Assembly: GCA_020851835.1 (NCBI GenBank) | Contig: JADZBZ010000132.1 | Location: 1 to 8,311, forward strand | From: Acidobacteriota bacterium | Lineage (GTDB): Bacteria; Acidobacteriota; Vicinamibacteria; Vicinamibacterales; UBA2999 | DNA: 8,311 nucleotides | Reading direction: 5' to 3' | Shown: piece by piece, positions 7,372 through 8,311 of the stretch | Numbering within the stretch: the first letter of the stretch is position 1 | How the letters are laid out: each line of letters starts with the position of its first letter | Made by a program: the position numbers and the translations under genes | The notes under the pieces: model-generated | The model's database searches: none | Told to the model about the DNA's origin: nothing | The model's input: only the letters and a program-made list of their open reading frames with translations

Positions 7372-8311
7372 ATGCCGTTTGCCCTGGTGACCGAGTCGAG
7401 TGCGGCGGGCCGACTCGCCGCGGCCCAGGCGTTTGTCAGAGAGCACGCGAGTGCCGGCCGCCTGGTGCTCGTCGTCGGCGCCACGCGCGCGGCGGCGGAC
7501 GAACTGGTGGCCAGGGTTGCGACCGAGCTGGGCGGTCTCGCCGGCGTGTCGCGCGCCGGTCTTGGCGAGCTGGCGGCCCGTCTGGCCCTGCCCGTGCTCA
7601 CGCGGCAGGGGCTGCTGCCAACGCCGGCGCTCGGTGACGAGGCGCTGGCGGCGCGCGCCGTTTTCGAGAGCCGATCGGCGGACGAGCTCACCTACTTCAC
7701 ACCCGTTGTCGACATGCCGGGCTTTCCGCGGGCACTCGGGCGCACCCTGGCCGAGCTGACCCTGGCTGAAATCGAGCCGCCGGCCCTGCGGGGCGACCAT
7801 GCGCTCGACGACCTCGCGCGCCTGCTGGCGCGGACGACCGCCGAACGGCGCCGCGCGGGAGCCGTCGACTATGCCACGCTGCTCTCGGCGGCTGCCGAGG
7901 GGGCGGCCGAGCCGACTTCCATGGTGAGGCAGGCGCATCTGCTCCTGCTCGACGTTCCCGTGCACAGCGCCGCCGAAGCCCGCTTCGTGCACGCGCTGCT
8001 CGCGCAGGCGCCCGGTTCGCTGATTACCTCGCCTGCCGGAGACGAGCGCACACGGGCCGCCCTCGTGTCCGGAGGCGCGGACGCCGCCGCCACCGACCCG
8101 GCCGTCCATCCCGACGCCGGCACCGCCGTCACAGCGCTCGAACGGCTGCAGCGCCACCTGTTTGCGTCGCAGACTCCGCCCTCTGGTGTTCGAGACGATT
8201 CGGTCGTCGTGTTCTCGGCCCCCGGCGAAGGGCGCGAGGCGGTCGAGATCGCGCGTCGGCTGCTGGCCGAAGCCGCACGCGGCGTGCCCTTCGACGACAT
8301 GGCGGTGCTCA
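7372..8311 (+). CDS. AddB-like helicase/nuclease protein of recombination (N-terminal part, runs off the window)
   Basis: The open frame covers 313 codons and continues past the window end. The segment 'VVVFSAPGEGREAVEIARRL' followed by 'GVPFDDMAVL' (residues 278-313) matches the AddB/PD-(D/E)XK family block 'APxxxxEveaiArxi..GvxfxDiAVl'. 'LLLLDVPVHSAAEARFV' (190-206) sits where a helicase Walker B/DE motif would be, but lacks the acidic pair. The expected N-terminal Walker A (G..GKT) is replaced by ESSAAGRLAAAQ (8-19), so this subunit is likely a structural partner rather than a motor, with its nuclease domain beyond the window. Its role would be end resection in double-strand break repair together with an AddA-type helicase, probably encoded downstream. 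The ATG at 7372 follows an in-frame stop (7342-7344) and has no Shine-Dalgarno sequence. It lies 34 bp after the peptidase gene, with TATATC (7354-7359) as a possible -10 box giving a nearly leaderless mRNA. Confidence 0.7.
   Translation, partial: MPFALVTESSAAGRLAAAQAFVREHASAGRLVLVVGATRAAADELVARVATELGGLAGVSRAGLGELAARLALPVLTRQGLLPTPALGDEALAARAVFESRSADELTYFTPVVDMPGFPRALGRTLAELTLAEIEPPALRGDHALDDLARLLARTTAERRRAGAVDYATLLSAAAEGAAEPTSMVRQAHLLLLDVPVHSAAEARFVHALLAQAPGSLITSPAGDERTRAALVSGGADAAATDPAVHPDAGTAVTALERLQRHLFASQTPPSGVRDDSVVVFSAPGEGREAVEIARRLLAEAARGVPFDDMAVL

Noticed and set aside
7261..8157. 298-codon minus-strand frame opposite the AddB-like gene
   Set aside because: Arg/Gly/Gln-rich without any domain; the plus-strand frame has family motifs and runs uninterrupted to the window end.

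Overview
This is a GC-rich window from a bacterial chromosome with a Gram-negative envelope: it encodes a predicted outer-membrane beta-barrel and several exported proteins. The gene content suggests Acidobacteriota of the Vicinamibacteria type. The hints are a very long M14 peptidase with a C-terminal amidotransferase-like domain, a VirB10-like glycine-zipper protein outside any conjugation cluster, and strong GC bias with long antisense open frames. This placement is inference from style and gene families; no marker gene here proves it.

Layout. On the minus strand, read right to left, come a membrane-anchored protein with a Pro/Ala-rich stalk, a VirB10-like domain and a glycine zipper (3717-2707), an exported DUF442-type phosphatase/sulfurtransferase-like protein 22 bp behind it (2684-2133), a small outer-membrane beta-barrel protein (1978-1397), and metK, S-adenosylmethionine synthetase (1149-16). 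A strong hairpin (1334-1381) closes the barrel gene. A separate sigma-70-like promoter (1288-1317) then drives metK through a leader of about 130 nt. On the plus strand are an exported 988-residue zinc carboxypeptidase-like protein (4371-7337) and the first 313 codons of an AddB-like recombination protein that runs off the window (7372-8311).

Between the two divergent blocks (3718-4370) there is no intact gene. The stretch holds a frameshifted internal fragment of an ABC-2 type transporter permease and a dense group of palindromes and short repeats, which looks like a decay or rearrangement scar.

The most interesting element is the metK leader. It can fold into a long-range stem (P1), an antiterminator that shares bases with P1, and an intrinsic terminator whose 5' arm is shared with the antiterminator. 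That is the layout of an OFF-type riboswitch or attenuator in front of the SAM-producing enzyme. It matches none of the SAM riboswitch consensus patterns I could recall. No CRISPR array, tRNA, rRNA or intact mobile element was seen. The remaining genes are envelope or housekeeping functions that do not obviously form one system, apart from the 336-aa protein and the DUF442 protein, which probably share a transcript.
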